Assembly (NCBI GenBank): GCA_021018815.1
Contig: JAITYX010000088.1
Location: 806,001 to 870,000, forward strand
Direction: 5' to 3'
Origin: Talinum fruticosum
Taxonomy: Eukaryota > Streptophyta > Magnoliopsida > Caryophyllales > Talinaceae
Length of the DNA stretch: 64,000 bases
Part shown: in pieces, positions 22,496 through 35,800 of the stretch
Layout: the number at the start of each line of letters is the position of its first letter
How positions within the stretch are numbered: position 1 is the first letter of the stretch
The notes under the pieces: model-generated
What the model saw: only the letters and a program-made list of their open reading frames with translations
Told to the model about the DNA's origin: nothing
The model's database searches: none
Position numbers and translations under genes: made by a program

Positions 22496-25400
22496 TCATG
22501 CATTTATCATACCAAGTTCAATCTTAATAAAGCAAAAATGATCCTCACTAAGTGGCTTAGTAAAGATATGAGCTAGTTGAAGTTTGGTAGGAATGAATTC
22601 ATGTTCAATATCACCTTTCTCAGAATGATCTCTTAGAAAATGATACCTGACGTCAATATGCTTTGTCTTTGAGTGCTGAACTGGATTCTTAGTGATGTTG
22701 ATTTCACTTTGATTATCACACTTGATTGGAATTGATTTGAATGAAAGTGTAAGATTTCTCAAGTGTTGCTTGATCCATAGAATCTAAGCACAGCATGCTC
22801 CAACTACAATGTACTCAGCTTCAGCAGTGATAGAGCTACCGAGTTCGCTTCTTTGAGTGCCAAGATATGAGGGATCGACCCAAAATTGGCACGCTCCTGA
22901 GGTGCTCTTTCTATCAACCTTGTATCCAGCATAGTCAGCATCCGAGTATCAAGTGAGAGTTAGTTCCGAGTCTCTTGAGTACCATAGACCTAGATCCCGA
23001 GTCCCCGCAAGACATCTAAAGATTCTCTTCACCGCAATGAGATGTGATTCTTTTGGATTAGCTTGAAATCTTGCACACGGACATACGCTAAACATTATGT
23101 CTTGTTTACTAGAAGTAAGATACAGTAGAGATCCAATCATACCTCGATAAAATTTCCGATTTACTCCTTTACTTTTTTCATTTGAGTCCAGCTTTATACT
23201 CGCTACTCATTGGGGTTACTGCATGTTTTGTATCTTGAAGCTTCTATTTCTTCAAGCAACTCCTTGGTATACTTTGATTGATGGACATAGATGGCATCTT
23301 TGTCTTGCTTGATTTATAGACCAAGGAAGAAGTTGAGTTCTCTCATCATACTCATTTGGAATTCCTGTCTTATCAACTCGAAAAATTTCGATAGAGAATT
23401 TCATTAGTAGCTCCAAATATTATATCATCAACATAGATCGGAGCAATAAGAAAATCTTTCCCCTTAGTTTTTATAAAAAAGTCTTGTCAATGTGACCTCT
23501 TCTAAAATCATTTGCAACCAAGAAATTGCTTAGTCTTTCATACCAAGCTCTGGGAGCTTGTTTAAGACCATAAAGAGCTTTTTGCAATTTGAAAACATGA
23601 TTTGGAAATTCTGAGTTTTAAAATCCAGGGGTTGCTCAACATAGACTTCCTCTTGAATGAAACCATTAAGAAAAGCACATTTAACATCCATTTGATACAA
23701 CTTGATATTCATGCTTGATGTAATTGCCAAAAGGATTCCAATAGCCTCAATTCTAGCTACTGGTGTAAGGGTTTCCCCACAATCAATTCCTTCTTCTTAA
23801 TTGTAACCTTGAGCCAAAAGTCTAGCCTTATTTCGACTACCAACCCACCTTCATCCAATTTGTTCTTAAAAACCCATTTGATTCCTATGACTAGGTGGTC
23901 GAAGGTCATTTGGTCGAGTACAGTGCTTGGTTTCTTTAGAATTGATTAAGCTCCTCTTGCATGGCCTCTACCCATTCAGGTTCTTTAAGGGCTTCTAGGT
24001 CATTGCTAGGTTCGAGTTAATGATATGAATGCAGTGAATGCACATAGATTTTGTAGAGAGGAACCAGTTCTTACCCCACTGTTGATGTCGGACAAGATAT
24101 TTTTGAGTGGGTGGCTCAAAGCATATTTGAATGCTTTACTTGTTTTCTGGTTCACTAGGTTTGTAGGTTGAATTGGTTGATCTTTAGTGGTCGGATCCGA
24201 TTGAGCTTGCTCATCTGGTTGACCTCCTGTATTTTGAGCTGGCTCTTGAGTCAATTCATTCCGAGTTATGCTCGTTCCGAGTTACTTCATTCCGAGTGAC
24301 TTTTCCTTGACTCTGTCTGGGCTCATCTTCAGCAAGATCATTATCTCGACCGAGCTTCAAATCTAAGAATGTTGACTCACTTGGTTTCCCCGATCAATCT
24401 CATCAACAACGACGTGGATGCTTTCTTACACTTTGTTAGTTCTTTTATTGAAAATGTGATATGCTTTACTATGAGATGAATAACTAAGAAGAATACCTTC
24501 ATCTGACCGTGCATCAAACTTAGTCGAGTGATCCTTACCGTTGTTATGAACATAACACTTACATCCAAAGGGTTTGAAGTATGAAATATTGGGTTTATTC
24601 CCTTTGTGGAGCTCGTATGGAGTTTTCTTCAGGATGGATCTAATGAGGCACCTGGTCGAGTGTAGTTTGTTGTGATGATCGCCTCAACCCAAAAATAGTA
24701 AGGTAGATCATGTTCAATCATCATTGTTCTTCCTATTTCTTCAATAGTTCGGTTATTTCTCTCTACTACTCCATTCGTTAAGGAGTTCTTGGTGTTAAGA
24801 AGTTGTGGGAGATACCATTCTTATCACGGAACTCTGCAAATTCCGAGTAATCCAACTCCCTTACATGGTCGGTTCGAATTCTTTTGATCCGAGTTTGAGA
24901 CTCAACTTGGATTTTCTTGCAAAGCTTTTGAACTCTTTGAAGGCTTCATTTTTATGCTTAAGAAAACACACCCAGGTAAATCGTTAGTAGTGATCAACAA
25001 TTACAAGTACATATGATTTACCTCCGAGACTCTTGACGAGGATTTCACCACATAAGTCCATATGCAACAATTCAAGTACTTTGGATGTGGAAACAGCTTT
25101 GAGAGATTTGAAAGATGGTCCGACATGTTTCCCTTTGTGCATGCATCACAGATTTTATCTTTCTTAAATGCACAGTTAGGCAAGCCTCCGACTAAACCAT
25201 GAGATGCAAGCTTCTTAATGGGGTGCATGCTAACATGACCTAGTCTATGATGCCATGTCCAATAATCGTCATGTAGAGATGCTTTTAAGCAAGATAAATT
25301 CCGACTTGGGTCGAGAGAGGAATAGTGTAGGTATTACCCGATTTCTTACCCGAGAGCTTAGTCTCCTTGGTAGTTTCATCGAAATATAGCAATTGGTCCG

Positions 25401-27468
25401 AGTTAATCTTACCTCTTGACCTTTGTCACACAATTGAGAGATGCTGAGCATATTGTACTTTAATCCCTTGACAAGGTAGACTAGGTTGACTAGATTGTCT
25501 CCTTTTCCAATCTTGCCTATCCCAACTATCTTACCCTTGCTATTATCTCCAAAAGTGACCTTCCCTCCCTTGTATTTTTCTAACTCAAAAAAAGTCTAGA
25601 ATCTCCTAACATGTGGCATGAGCATTCACTATCCAGTACCAATGACCTTTCGTCCTCTTACGTGCTACCTGTAAGTCGAAATAAACTAACCCTTCTCACT
25701 TCCTCTAACGAACCCAAGTAACTCCCTTTACTGTGGTCCTTTTCCGAGGAAGAAGACTCTTGGGAACCCAGATTTGAACAACTTTGGGTTTGGTCCGATT
25801 CTGAGTCGTCCTTTTCAAAAACGGAATCTATGTCTCTTTCTTTTGACAATCTTTCCTTTTATAAACCGGTGGTGAAGGTTTTCTCCGAAAGCTGGTTTGG
25901 GCTCAGTCCCCTTTTCATTCATATGAATGAGATCATGCTCAGCCTTCCCGAACTTCACAGTTCCGGAATCCTTTTGAAAAGATATGAGTAGGAATTAGAT
26001 TCCTCCTCTTTGTTAAAACCAAGTCCTTCTTTTCCGAAAGAGACATATTAAGACCCTAAGAGCATGTCAAGGTTTTTCCGACCTTGAGTAAACTTTAAAA
26101 CAAGTTCTTCGGACTCATTGAGCTTTTGCTTCGGATGCTCATTTTCTCTCCTGAGTGTCTCGGACTCGGTCTCATTAGCTTGAATACTAGTCTTGAGCTC
26201 TCTTAGAGTTAGTCTTAGTTTTTCTAATTCATTTTTCAAAGAGATGCTCTCGAAGTAAGAGCCTCAAGTTGTTCTTTAAATTGAGAGGAATTAGAATTGG
26301 ACTTTTCTTCCAAAGTATAAATATATTTAGCTAAATCAACTTTAGAAAACTTGAGTCGTCCGAGTGGTCAAAGTCCGACTCGGATTCAGCTTTCGAGTCC
26401 GATAGAGCCATCGGACACATTGAGTCGTCTAAGTCTTCATCTTCTTCGAGATGAATCTTCATCACTCCACGTGGCCATCATAGCTGTCTTCTTCTTTCTG
26501 TCTCTCTTTCTTCTTGAACAAGTCTTTGACTATGTGATCTTTGTTGCCACATTCAAAACGAACAGAGTTCTTAGTTAAAAATAACTTTGAAGGGGAAGAG
26601 TGTTTACCTTTTCTATCCTTCTTATCTTTCTTGTAGAACTCATCTCTTGGCCTTTTCTCCCATCTCCTATGCTTCATCATTCTTTTGAAGCCTCGAGCGA
26701 TAAGTGCCATGGGATCTTCTTCCGAGTCCGATGAACTCGAGATTTTCTTCTCTGCTTTCTAAGGCCTTCAAGCACGATATTCGTTTTAGTGATGACCTCG
26801 GCATCCTCTTCCTCCGGATGGATCTCATGGGTGAGTAGCTTCCCAATGAGTTCGTCTAGCTTTAATAGAGAGAGGTATTGGGCTTCCTCAATGGCTATCA
26901 CCTTGCGACCCCATCTTCTCTTGGGTAGACTTCTTAGAATCTTTCTGCACATTTCTTCATGGGAAATCTTTCTACCCAGAGATTTGAGATTGTTAGTTAT
27001 CTCGGTGAAGCGGATGAGCATCCGAGTGATGTTTTCTTCTGGCTCCATCTTGAACAGCTCATATTTGTAAAGATATTGGCTTATCTTCGCTTGTCTAAGT
27101 TGGTTGGTGCCTTCATATGTGTTCACAAGAGTGTCCCACACTTCCTTTGCTCGTGTCACATGCCGACACTTTATTGTATTCTTCCGAGCTGATGGCGTAC
27201 ATCGGAATGTTCATTGCTTTAAAGTTCTTCCCGAACTTTTCCGCCTCTTCGAGTGGTGTACTCGAGCTTTGCTTTAGGCACGAGTCTTGTTTCCTCCATC
27301 CTCAATGGAATTTAATTACCTTCCGGTATGATGTTCCGTACATCTTCATCGTGATCCAAGAGAAAACATTCCATGAGCTTCTTCCAGATGTATGAAATTT
27401 GATCCTTTAAACTTTGGTGGTCTCCTGGAAGATCTTCCTTCATCGAACTCTCCATTGTTCCGACCCAT
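22496..27468 (-). pseudogene. Gag-pol remnant of element C
   Basis: Gag starts at the ATG at 27468 (MGRNNGEFDEGRSSRRPPKF). The UBN2 core is at 27159-26780 and the zinc knuckle at about 26545 reads RFECGNKDHIVKDL, so its first and last Cys are lost. A coiled-coil tail follows (26239-26048). The protease box at about 25630 reads DSECSCH instead of DSG. The integrase zinc region keeps CDACTK (about 25150). The integrase core has lost its frame in places. Reverse transcriptase has [20 protein letters not shown] (23690) and an intact YVDD (about 23430). RNase H ends LGMINA before the TGA at 22496. Multiple frameshifts and stops, plus the altered protease and knuckle, make it inactive. Confidence 0.85.
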
Positions 27469-27512
27469 TTGATCTTTAAACCTTTGGATTGTTAGATCCT
27501 TTCGAAATGCTA

Positions 27513-27527
27513 GACTTTGATACCAAT
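27513..27527 (-). other. Primer binding site of element C
   Basis: Minus strand ATTGGTATCAAAGTC abuts the LTR, as in element B. The adjoining LTR end is CTTCG instead of CTTCA, a single change at the last base. Confidence 0.75.
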
Positions 27528-28934
27528 CGAAGGTTTGCTCTTGGAGAGTCTTGGTCACCCCGTGATGAGGAAATTTTAACAACAATGGAGGAGTTAAAGT
27601 TTAAACCGAATAATCAAGACAATCCGAGTGTAGATTGAACTCGTAAAAGTATCAACTCGTAAATTACGTGGAAACCCTCCTGGGGCAGAAAACCACGGCC
27701 AGTGCTAATCCAAGTACCAAGTCAAATCCACTATTTTGAATCCACAAAATACGATGAACCGACTCAACCAGAATTACTCCCTTAGACAATTCCTTACAAA
27801 GTTTTCCTGGACTCGAAGTTCCCTTATTCGATCTAGCACTTCCTAACTGAGGTAACCTTTATAGCTAGGGACAACTAAGCTGAGTTAACCCTTACAGCTC
27901 ACTCAAGGGACCTTACTTAGATAGTAAGAAAGAGTTTGTGACTGATTACAAGACTTTATGACTCCGAAAAAGTGTCAAGTATAGACTTGCAGTTGTAAGA
28001 TGAAGATTGAATGAGTATTATTGAAAGAGATTTAATTTTAGCAATGAGTTAAGCAATCTTCAATTCATGTGAAGTGGCTTCTATTTATAGGTGACCAAGT
28101 AGATTAATCGTTGTGACTATCTTCCGATTAGAAATCCTTTATGACCGTTGTAACGGTTCTTCCGAGTCGCTCGTAAAAGATCCGTTGAGATATGAACATT
28201 GTGCAACGGCTCTTAACTCCTTAGCATGTCCCAATTCATTGGTGGTGTCTAAAAAGTAGGGTGGAAACCACTTGTTGAGTTTAGCATTCAAGATTTTCAG
28301 TTTTAGAAACGGACAACCCCGACATAGTGTCGGGACATTGGTCGAAGTAGAAAAAGCCTTGTCTGCTGGTGATTGACAGACTTGAAGCCAGGTTACTTTT
28401 GTAATTCAAAACGTAGGATAACCTCGGTTAGATAACCTACAAAAGTAAACAAATTTTGGTTCTCAAAGTATAAAATACTTTTGTCCAAGATTAGGCACAG
28501 TTAATAATTTAATTAAGATCATTAAGTGCATAATTATCCGAGTCCTAGAAGAGTGGAATTTTCCGATCTAATATTTATTTTGCTCAAATTCCATCTGAGT
28601 TAGTCTAGAGAAAGATCAAGTTATAGAAGAGAATATCGAGTATGAGCACTTGATCTAGACAAATATATTTCACTCAAAACATGCTGACTTAGAAGTTGAA
28701 TTAAAACCGTAATTCACTTTATCTTAGAATATGAAGTCGAACATAGTTTGAAAGAGTTAGAGTTAATGATTGATCATGCGATAAATCTTAGTTATGTCCG
28801 AGTGACTCAAAACCATCGGAGTAAATTGATGAACAAGAGTGTGCTTTCTAAGTCGAGTCGAATCGAATGAAAACATATGCAATAGTTTCTATAACACTCA
28901 AAAAATTTCTATAACACTCAAAATGACTTGTAAT
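27528..28934 (-). repeat. 5' LTR of element C, left part
   Basis: This is about 1.4 kb of LTR, with the minus-strand TATA CTATAAATAG near 28080. It stops at CTTGTAAT (28934), where element D begins. The missing end is at 42301-42384. Confidence 0.88.
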
Positions 28935-30428
28935 AGTCACCCTAGTGGGGGTGAATAGGGTGATGGGGAAATTTAAACCACTAATGGAAGAATAAAACTA
29001 TATATGACTCGAGGAGAGTCCGAGTCTAGATTGAAATCGAAAAGTACTAACTCAAAAAGTTACGTGAAAACCCTCCCGAGGCGAGAAAACCATGGACAGT
29101 GCTAATCCAAGCACCAAGTCAAATCCACTATTTTGAATCCATAAAATATAGCAGAAAGACTCAACCAGAGTTGCTTCCTTAGACAATTCCTTACAAGATT
29201 TTCCTAGACTAAAAATTCCCTTATCTCGATATAGTACTTCCTAACCGAGATAACCTTTACAGTTAGGGATAACCGAGCTGAGTTAACCCTTACGGCTTAG
29301 TCAAAGGACCTTACTCGGAAAGTAAGAATGAGTGTTTAGTAATCGATTACAAGTCCTTACAACTCGGAAAGATGTTAATTACATAGTTGGAGTTGTAAGT
29401 AGAAGATTGAGTATGAATACAATGACTTTTGCTTATGTACGTGTATTGATAGTGGGTTCAAGCAATCTTCAAGTCTTGAGAGTTGGCTTCTATTTATAGA
29501 TAACCAAGCTGACTAGCAGCTTGTGACAGTCTTCCGACTGGAAGTCCTTTGTGACCGTTGCGATAGTCTTTCCGAGTCACTCGGAAAATATCCGTTGATG
29601 TGTGATCGTTGGGCAACGGCTCTTGACTCCTTTGGAAGTCCCAATCCACTAGTGGTGTCCGAAAAGTAGGGTGGAAACCACCGTTGAGCTTAGCGTTGCA
29701 CATTTCCAGTTTTGGAAACAGACAACCCTAACACAAAGTGTGTAGGCCTAGGTCAAGAAGTAGGAAAAGCCTTGTCTGCTGGTGATTTGACATCTTGAAG
29801 CTAGGTTACTTTTGTAATTCAAAAATAGGATAACCTCGTTTGAATAACCTATAAAAGTAAATCAATTTTGTTCTCAAAGTATTAAATACTTTGGTCCAAG
29901 ATTAGACACAAATAATAATTTAATTAAGATAATTAAGTGTGTAATTATCTAAGTCCTAAAAGAGTGGAATTTTCTTAGTCTAATATCCATTATACTCAAA
30001 TTCCATCTCGAGTCGATCTAGAAGTAAAGTAAGTCGGATAAAGAACATTAGAGTGGAAAGACTTGATCTAGACTACCAATGTTCAAAATAAGCATGCTGA
30101 CTTAGAAAGATGAATTAACACAATAATTCAATTAAACATAGATCATGAAGTCGGACTCGAGTTTATGCACATTAGCGCAAATGTTGAACATGCAATATAT
30201 CCGAGTGACTTAGAACCGTGTGCGAACAGAGTATGCTTTCGAGTCAGTCGAATTAAGTGAGAACATATGCAATGGTTTCTCTAACACTCATAAAAGATTC
30301 TATATGACTCGGAAAAGCTTCTAAGACACTTAGAATGACTTGTAATCAAAACCTTATAAGAGATGAAGTCTTATACCCGATTCCTTGATGAAACTCAGAA
30401 TGATGTATATGTAAAGTCTAAGTTTTCA
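28935..30428 (-). repeat. 3' LTR of element D
   Basis: It lacks about 28 bp at its plus-strand left edge and ends TAAGTTTTCA, followed by ATCTCCCC, the polypurine tract. TATA at about 29490-29500 (minus strand). Its partner LTR is 40838-42300. Confidence 0.9.
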
Positions 30429-30839
30429 ATCTCCCCCTCTTTAATGAAAGGCATTCCATACTTAGATAGAAACTTTATTAGTGATATAGATCTGGTTTTT
30501 CATCCTTTCTCAAAGTCGGAAAAACATGTTACAATTGTATAGAGTAGATACAGTGAATGAAGCTTATATTCTATTAGAGCAAATAAGCTTAGATTGCATA
30601 AAAAAAAAAAGAGCTAAAGTATCGGAGCAAAATAAAATAAATTACTGAGGAACAGAGCAATGACAGATCGAATTGAAACTCATAAGTAATAAACTTAGAA
30701 ATAATTGCAACTCGTAAAGCAATAAACAAGAAACTGAAATTTCATTATAATTTAAACTAAAAATTTACACAAAAGAGGGTGAGAGAAACTCCCCTAAACA
30801 AGACAACAAATTTTTCTAATCTGTTCTCCCCTTCGCCTT

Positions 30840-32452
30840 TCAAGCAAAACAAAATGAGGAAGAATGTATCAAGAAGATACGGATTTGTATGTCCGGACAA
30901 AAAAAATTATTTAAACAAAGAAACAAAATTTTAAGTTGGAGAAGGAGCAATCTGAGTCGAGGATGGTAGATGTGCAGTGTGCCTTCGCTGATAGGATTTA
31001 GAAGATGTAGACGAATGAGGCGGGGGTAGCATCGGAATCTCCGGAATGGGCTCGGCTACGAGTGGCTAACCCGGAACTAGGTTGTCCGGAGGCTCATCCT
31101 CCCGGAACGCGACCGATAGAGGGTGTGCTCGGGCCGACCGGCCGCCGATCGACCATGGTCGGCAGGGTCTTTGACCCACTCGGACTCACTGTCCGAGCTT
31201 ATCATTTTCGGTTGAGGTTCCGGAGCACCTTGGCCCTCTTTGCCGCTCATCGCTTGTTCCGCTTCCTTCTCCCTCCTCAGCTGGAGCCGCCTCAGCCGAA
31301 GCTCTTCTTCTTCTTATTCTTCTCCTTCTTCTCCCCCTTCGAGAGGAGGATTTGGCTGGACTTGAGGATTCTTCGGATGTATCCGAGTCCACCGGATCTC
31401 GAGCCGCCTTAGAGCGCCATTCTCGAAGGAGCTCAATCAGCTCCCTCTCGCTCCTTAACCAGTGCCTTCATCTCTAGAAGCACGTCTTGCTGGTGTGGGA
31501 TTTGGGATTGAGCGGTTTTCTGGTTAATAGTCATAGACTATAAGACAGTCTTGAATGACCGGAGGGTGTCCTTGAACTCGGTGCACCGAGGAGATTTTGT
31601 CCATCACAACAAAGGACAAAGCAAAAGAAAGAACTTGAGAAACACCTAAAGTGGAGGCACCACCAGGTGGAGGAGGTAGAGAAAGAGGTGATTGGGTCTA
31701 AGTCCGAGGCGGAGAAGGGGGCCTCGGTTCGAGCTATGAACCCCGGACACCAGGTTGGGTCTCCTGGTATTGATACCCAAGGAGTTCCTTTTTACCAACG
31801 ACAATGGCAGCCTAAAAACCACATTAGGATCCGAGGGAAGAGGAACTTTGAATTGTTTGAAGATGAAAGTTAGAAGAGCCTCGAAAGGAAGTGGGATGTC
31901 GTATAGAGCTTTCGGATGCTTGGAGTTGGGGTTCTCCTCGCTAGAATCGTTGTGAGAAGAAACTTCTCATCAACGAAAACAAAGAAGACGAGCTTCGATT
32001 TGAGTTGGGTCACAGAGAAGTTTTTACGTGACCCAGGGAATTCTTTAACGTACTTCTCGAAGAAGTCATCAGCAACCTCGTTGAAAGGTATGGGGTTGTT
32101 GTTCAAGAACCTAGAAGATACTTTAAAGAGGCGGTGAAGAAGAGAGATGTTGATGCGAACGGTTATGTTTTGAACTCTTGAGGTGAGGATACCCTCGGAG
32201 CTAGAAAGATTTATGTAGAACTCATAAATGAGTTCGGGTATATGAATTCGCTAAAACAGAGGAAATTGTAAACCCTGTTGATTTGATATGAGCTAACCAC
32301 GAAAACTTTATGGTCGGGAAGAATTTGTCATCCAACATAAGATGTTGGGTGACAATAGGTTTTGAAGGATTGGAAGGGCCTTCTTGGCTTTTGGTACGTG
32401 GTTTCTTGGTGGCGGAACCAATAAAATCGGGGTGGGAACCTCTTTTCGGCAT
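30840..32452 (-). pseudogene. Accessory ORF of element D, best-kept N-terminus
   Basis: The ATG at 32452 starts MPKRGSHPDFIGSATKKPRT and stays open through KSQEGPSNPSKPIVTQHLML and DDKFFPTIKFSWLAHIK to about 32240, where the frame is lost. The middle (32106-31870) has NNNPIPFNEVADDFFEKYVK in frame with its surroundings. An acidic, Ser-rich tract follows (MDSDTSEESSSPAKSSS, about 31390), then Arg-rich residues and a Pro-rich C-terminus ending near 30840. Homologues in the window (8019-9566, 20120-21836, 55870-58834) let one infer an ancestral protein of roughly 500 residues. The conserved N-terminal part matches, from memory, the 'putative plant transposon protein' family; the function is unknown. 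Confidence 0.65.
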
Positions 32453-32720
32453 GTTTAATGTAGAAAGAGAGAGAGAGAGAGAGATGAACTTTTGTGAAAG
32501 AGAAGTAGAGAGATAGAGATAGTTCTCCAAAAGTGAGCGAAAAAAAATGAAAGAGTAAAAAGAGAGAGCTAAGAGTGACAGAGCTTACTTGAGATGACCT
32601 TCACTTAGCTTGAGAGCGACGAGAGTTTCTTTTATCACGAGAGAGCTTGCTCGAGTTCAAGTAATTGAGAGAGTGAAGGTAAGTAGAGAGTAAAGTAACG
32701 AAATGAAGGAGAAAGAGCGC

Positions 32721-32850
32721 TAGTTATAGAGAAAGAAATATCCTTCGATAGTCTTTCGACTCGGTTCTTTAACGATCACCTCGGACCGGTGTGACTGTTC
32801 TGCTGTCCAACGGTTAGAATTCCAGCTATTGTCTCTCAACGGCTAGTTGT
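32721..32850 (-). promoter_or_regulatory. Putative internal promoter of element D's accessory ORF (TATA altered)
   Basis: The homologous position reads CTATAACTAG on the minus strand, one change from CTATAAATAG. Two AACGG cores remain upstream (CCAACGGTTAG at about 32810 and CAACGGCTAG at about 32838); the third is AACGA. Its leader up to the ATG at 32452 has a CT-rich microsatellite (32466-32484). Confidence 0.4.
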
Positions 32851-35800
32851 CCGATCGAAATGCGCGAGAGAGAAAGAGAGAAAAGAGAGATTTAAAAAAA
32901 ATTTATGAAATTCTCCACTGGTCTAGAGATGATTTACGAAGTTTGATGTTCATTTTTCTCAAAATCCGAGTTTGACTCATGAAAGTTTCGAGTGACTCGG
33001 AAACCACAAACAACTAATAACTCGGACCTCAGTATCACTGGTTCAACTGAACTAATTGTTATTAAAGAAAGAAAGCACACAACACATTATCATGCATAGT
33101 AATTTCACTTAGAAAAGCACATAATTATGCATTAATCATGCCAAGCACATTCCTAATAAAGCAAAATTGATCCTCACTACGTGGCTTAGTAAAGATATCA
33201 GCTAATTGAAGATTGGTAGGAATGAATTCAATTTCAATATCACCCTTTTTAGAATGATCTCTTAGAAAATGATACCTGACCTCAATATGTTTAGTCTTTG
33301 AGTGCTTGAACTCGGATTCTTGGCGATGCTCGATTGCACTTTGATTCTCACACTTGATTGGAATTGATTTGAATGAAAGTCCAAGATCTCTCAAGTGTTC
33401 CTTTATCCATAAAATCTGAGCACAACATGCTCCAGCTGCGATATACTCAGCTTCAGCAGTTGATAGAGCTACTGAGTTTTGCTTCTTTGAGTGCTAAGAT
33501 ATTAGGGATTGACCCGAAATTGGCAGGCTCCTGAGGTGCTCTTTTTTCAACTTTATATCCAGCATATTCAGCATCCGAGTATCCAGTGAGAGTCAATTCC
33601 GAGTCTCTAGAGTACCATAGACCTAAATTCCGAGTCCACGTAAGATATCCGAATATTCTCTTCACCGCAGATGATATGTGATTCTTTTGGATTAGCTTGA
33701 AATCTTGCACACGGATAGACGCTAAACATTATATCCGGCCTACTGGAAGTAAGATATAGCAAAGATCCAATCATACCTCGGTAGAGTTTGTGATCTACTG
33801 CTTTACCTTTCTCGCTCGAGTCCAGTTTTATCGTCGTCTGCTCATAGGTGTTCGCTGCATGTTTTGCATCTTGAAGTTTGTACTTCTTCAGCAGCTCCTT
33901 GGTATATTTTGATTGGTAGACATAGATGCCATCTTTGTCTTGCTTGATTTATAGACTAAGGAAGAAATTGAGTTCTCCCATCATACTCATTTGAAATTCC
34001 TGTCTCATTAACTCAAAAACTCGACAGAGAATTTCATTAGTAGCTCAAAAATTATGTCATCAACATAGATCCGAGCAATTAGAAAGTCTTTCCCCTTGGT
34101 TTTTATAAAAAGAGTCTTGTCAATCTGACCTCTTCTAAAATCATTTTCAACCAAGAAATTGCTTGAGTCTTTCGTACCAAGCCACGGGAGCTTGTTTAAG
34201 ACCATAGAGAGCTTTTTGTAATTTGAAAACATGATTTGGAAATTCTGAGTTTTCAAATCTAGGGGCTGCTTAACATAGACTTCCTCTTCAATAGAACCAT
34301 TAAGAAAAGCACATGTAACATCCATTTGATAAAATTTGATATTCATGCTAGCTGCAAATGCTAATAAGATTCTAATAGCTTCAATTCGGCAACGAGTGCA
34401 AAGGTTTCCCCACAATCAATCCCTTCTTCTTGATTGTAACCTTGAGCCACAAATCTAGCCTTCTTTCGACTACTAAACCACCTGCATCCAGCTTTGTTCT
34501 TGAAAACCCATTTGGTTCCTATGACTGGGTGGTCGGAAGGTCGTTTGGTCGTAGTCCGAATTGAATTCTTTCGAATTGATTGAGTTCCTCTTGCATGGCC
34601 TCTACCCATTCAGGTTCATTAAGGGCTTGTAGTGCATTTCTAGGTTCAATTAATAAGATGAATGCAGTGAATGCACATAGATTTTATAGAGAGGAACGAG
34701 TTCTTACCCCACTCTTGATATCGGATAAGATGTTTTCTAGTGGGTGGCTAGAAGCATACTAGAATGCTCTACCTGTTCTCTCGGTTCACCAGATCTGTAG
34801 GTTGAATCGGTTGATGTTCGAAGTCCGTTGCGAGTGAGCTTGTTCATCTGATTGACCTTCAACATTCTCAGCTGGCTCTTGAGTTGTCTCATTCTCGAGT
34901 CATGTTGTTCCGAGTCACTTCGTTCGAATGACTTTGATTTGATTCTTGATGAGCTCATTTTCATCAAGATCATCATCTTTGCTGAGTTTAAGGTCTTAGA
35001 ATGTTGACTCACTTGGTTTTTCCTGTTCAATATCATCAAAGACAACGTGGATGCTTTCTTCCACTTTGTTTGTTCTTTTATTGAAAATACGATATGCTTT
35101 GCTATGAGATGAATAACCAAGAAAAATACCTTCATCCGACCGGGCATCAAACTTGGTCGAGTGATCCTTACCATTATTGTGAACGAAGCACTTACATCTA
35201 AAGCGTTCAAAGTATGAAATGTTGGGTCTCTTCCCTTTTTAAAGCTCGTATGAAGTTTTCTTCAGGATGGGTCCGATGTGGCATCTGTTCAACGTGTAGT
35301 TTGTCTGTGTTGATTGCCTCAACCCGGAAATAGTAGGGTAGATTATGTTCAATCATCGTTGTCGTAGTTATTTCTTCAAGAGTTCGGTTCTTCCTCTCTA
35401 CCACTCCATTTTATTGAGGAGTTCTTGGTGCCGAGAAGTTGTGAGACATGTCATTCTTGTCACGGAACTCTGCAAATTCTAAATAGTCAAACTCCCTTCC
35501 ATGGTCGAGTTCGAATTCTCCGAATCTGAGTCCGAGACTCAACTTGGATTTTTCTGCAGAGCTTACTAAACTCTTTGAATTCTTCATTTTTATGCTTAAG
35601 AAAACACACCGAGGTAAATCGTGAGTAGTCATCAACAATAACAAGCACATATGATTTGCCTCCGAGACTCTTGATAAGGATTTCACCACATAAATCCATA
35701 TGCAACATTTCAAGCACCTTGGATGTGGAAACAGTTTCCAAAGAGTTGAAGGATGATCTGATTTGTTTCGCTTTTGTGCATGCTTCACAGATTTTATTTT

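Noticed and set aside
32466..32484. GA/CT microsatellite as a functional regulatory site
   Set aside because: Similar CT-rich leaders vary in length between copies; this fits simple slippage, so it is recorded only as part of the leader.
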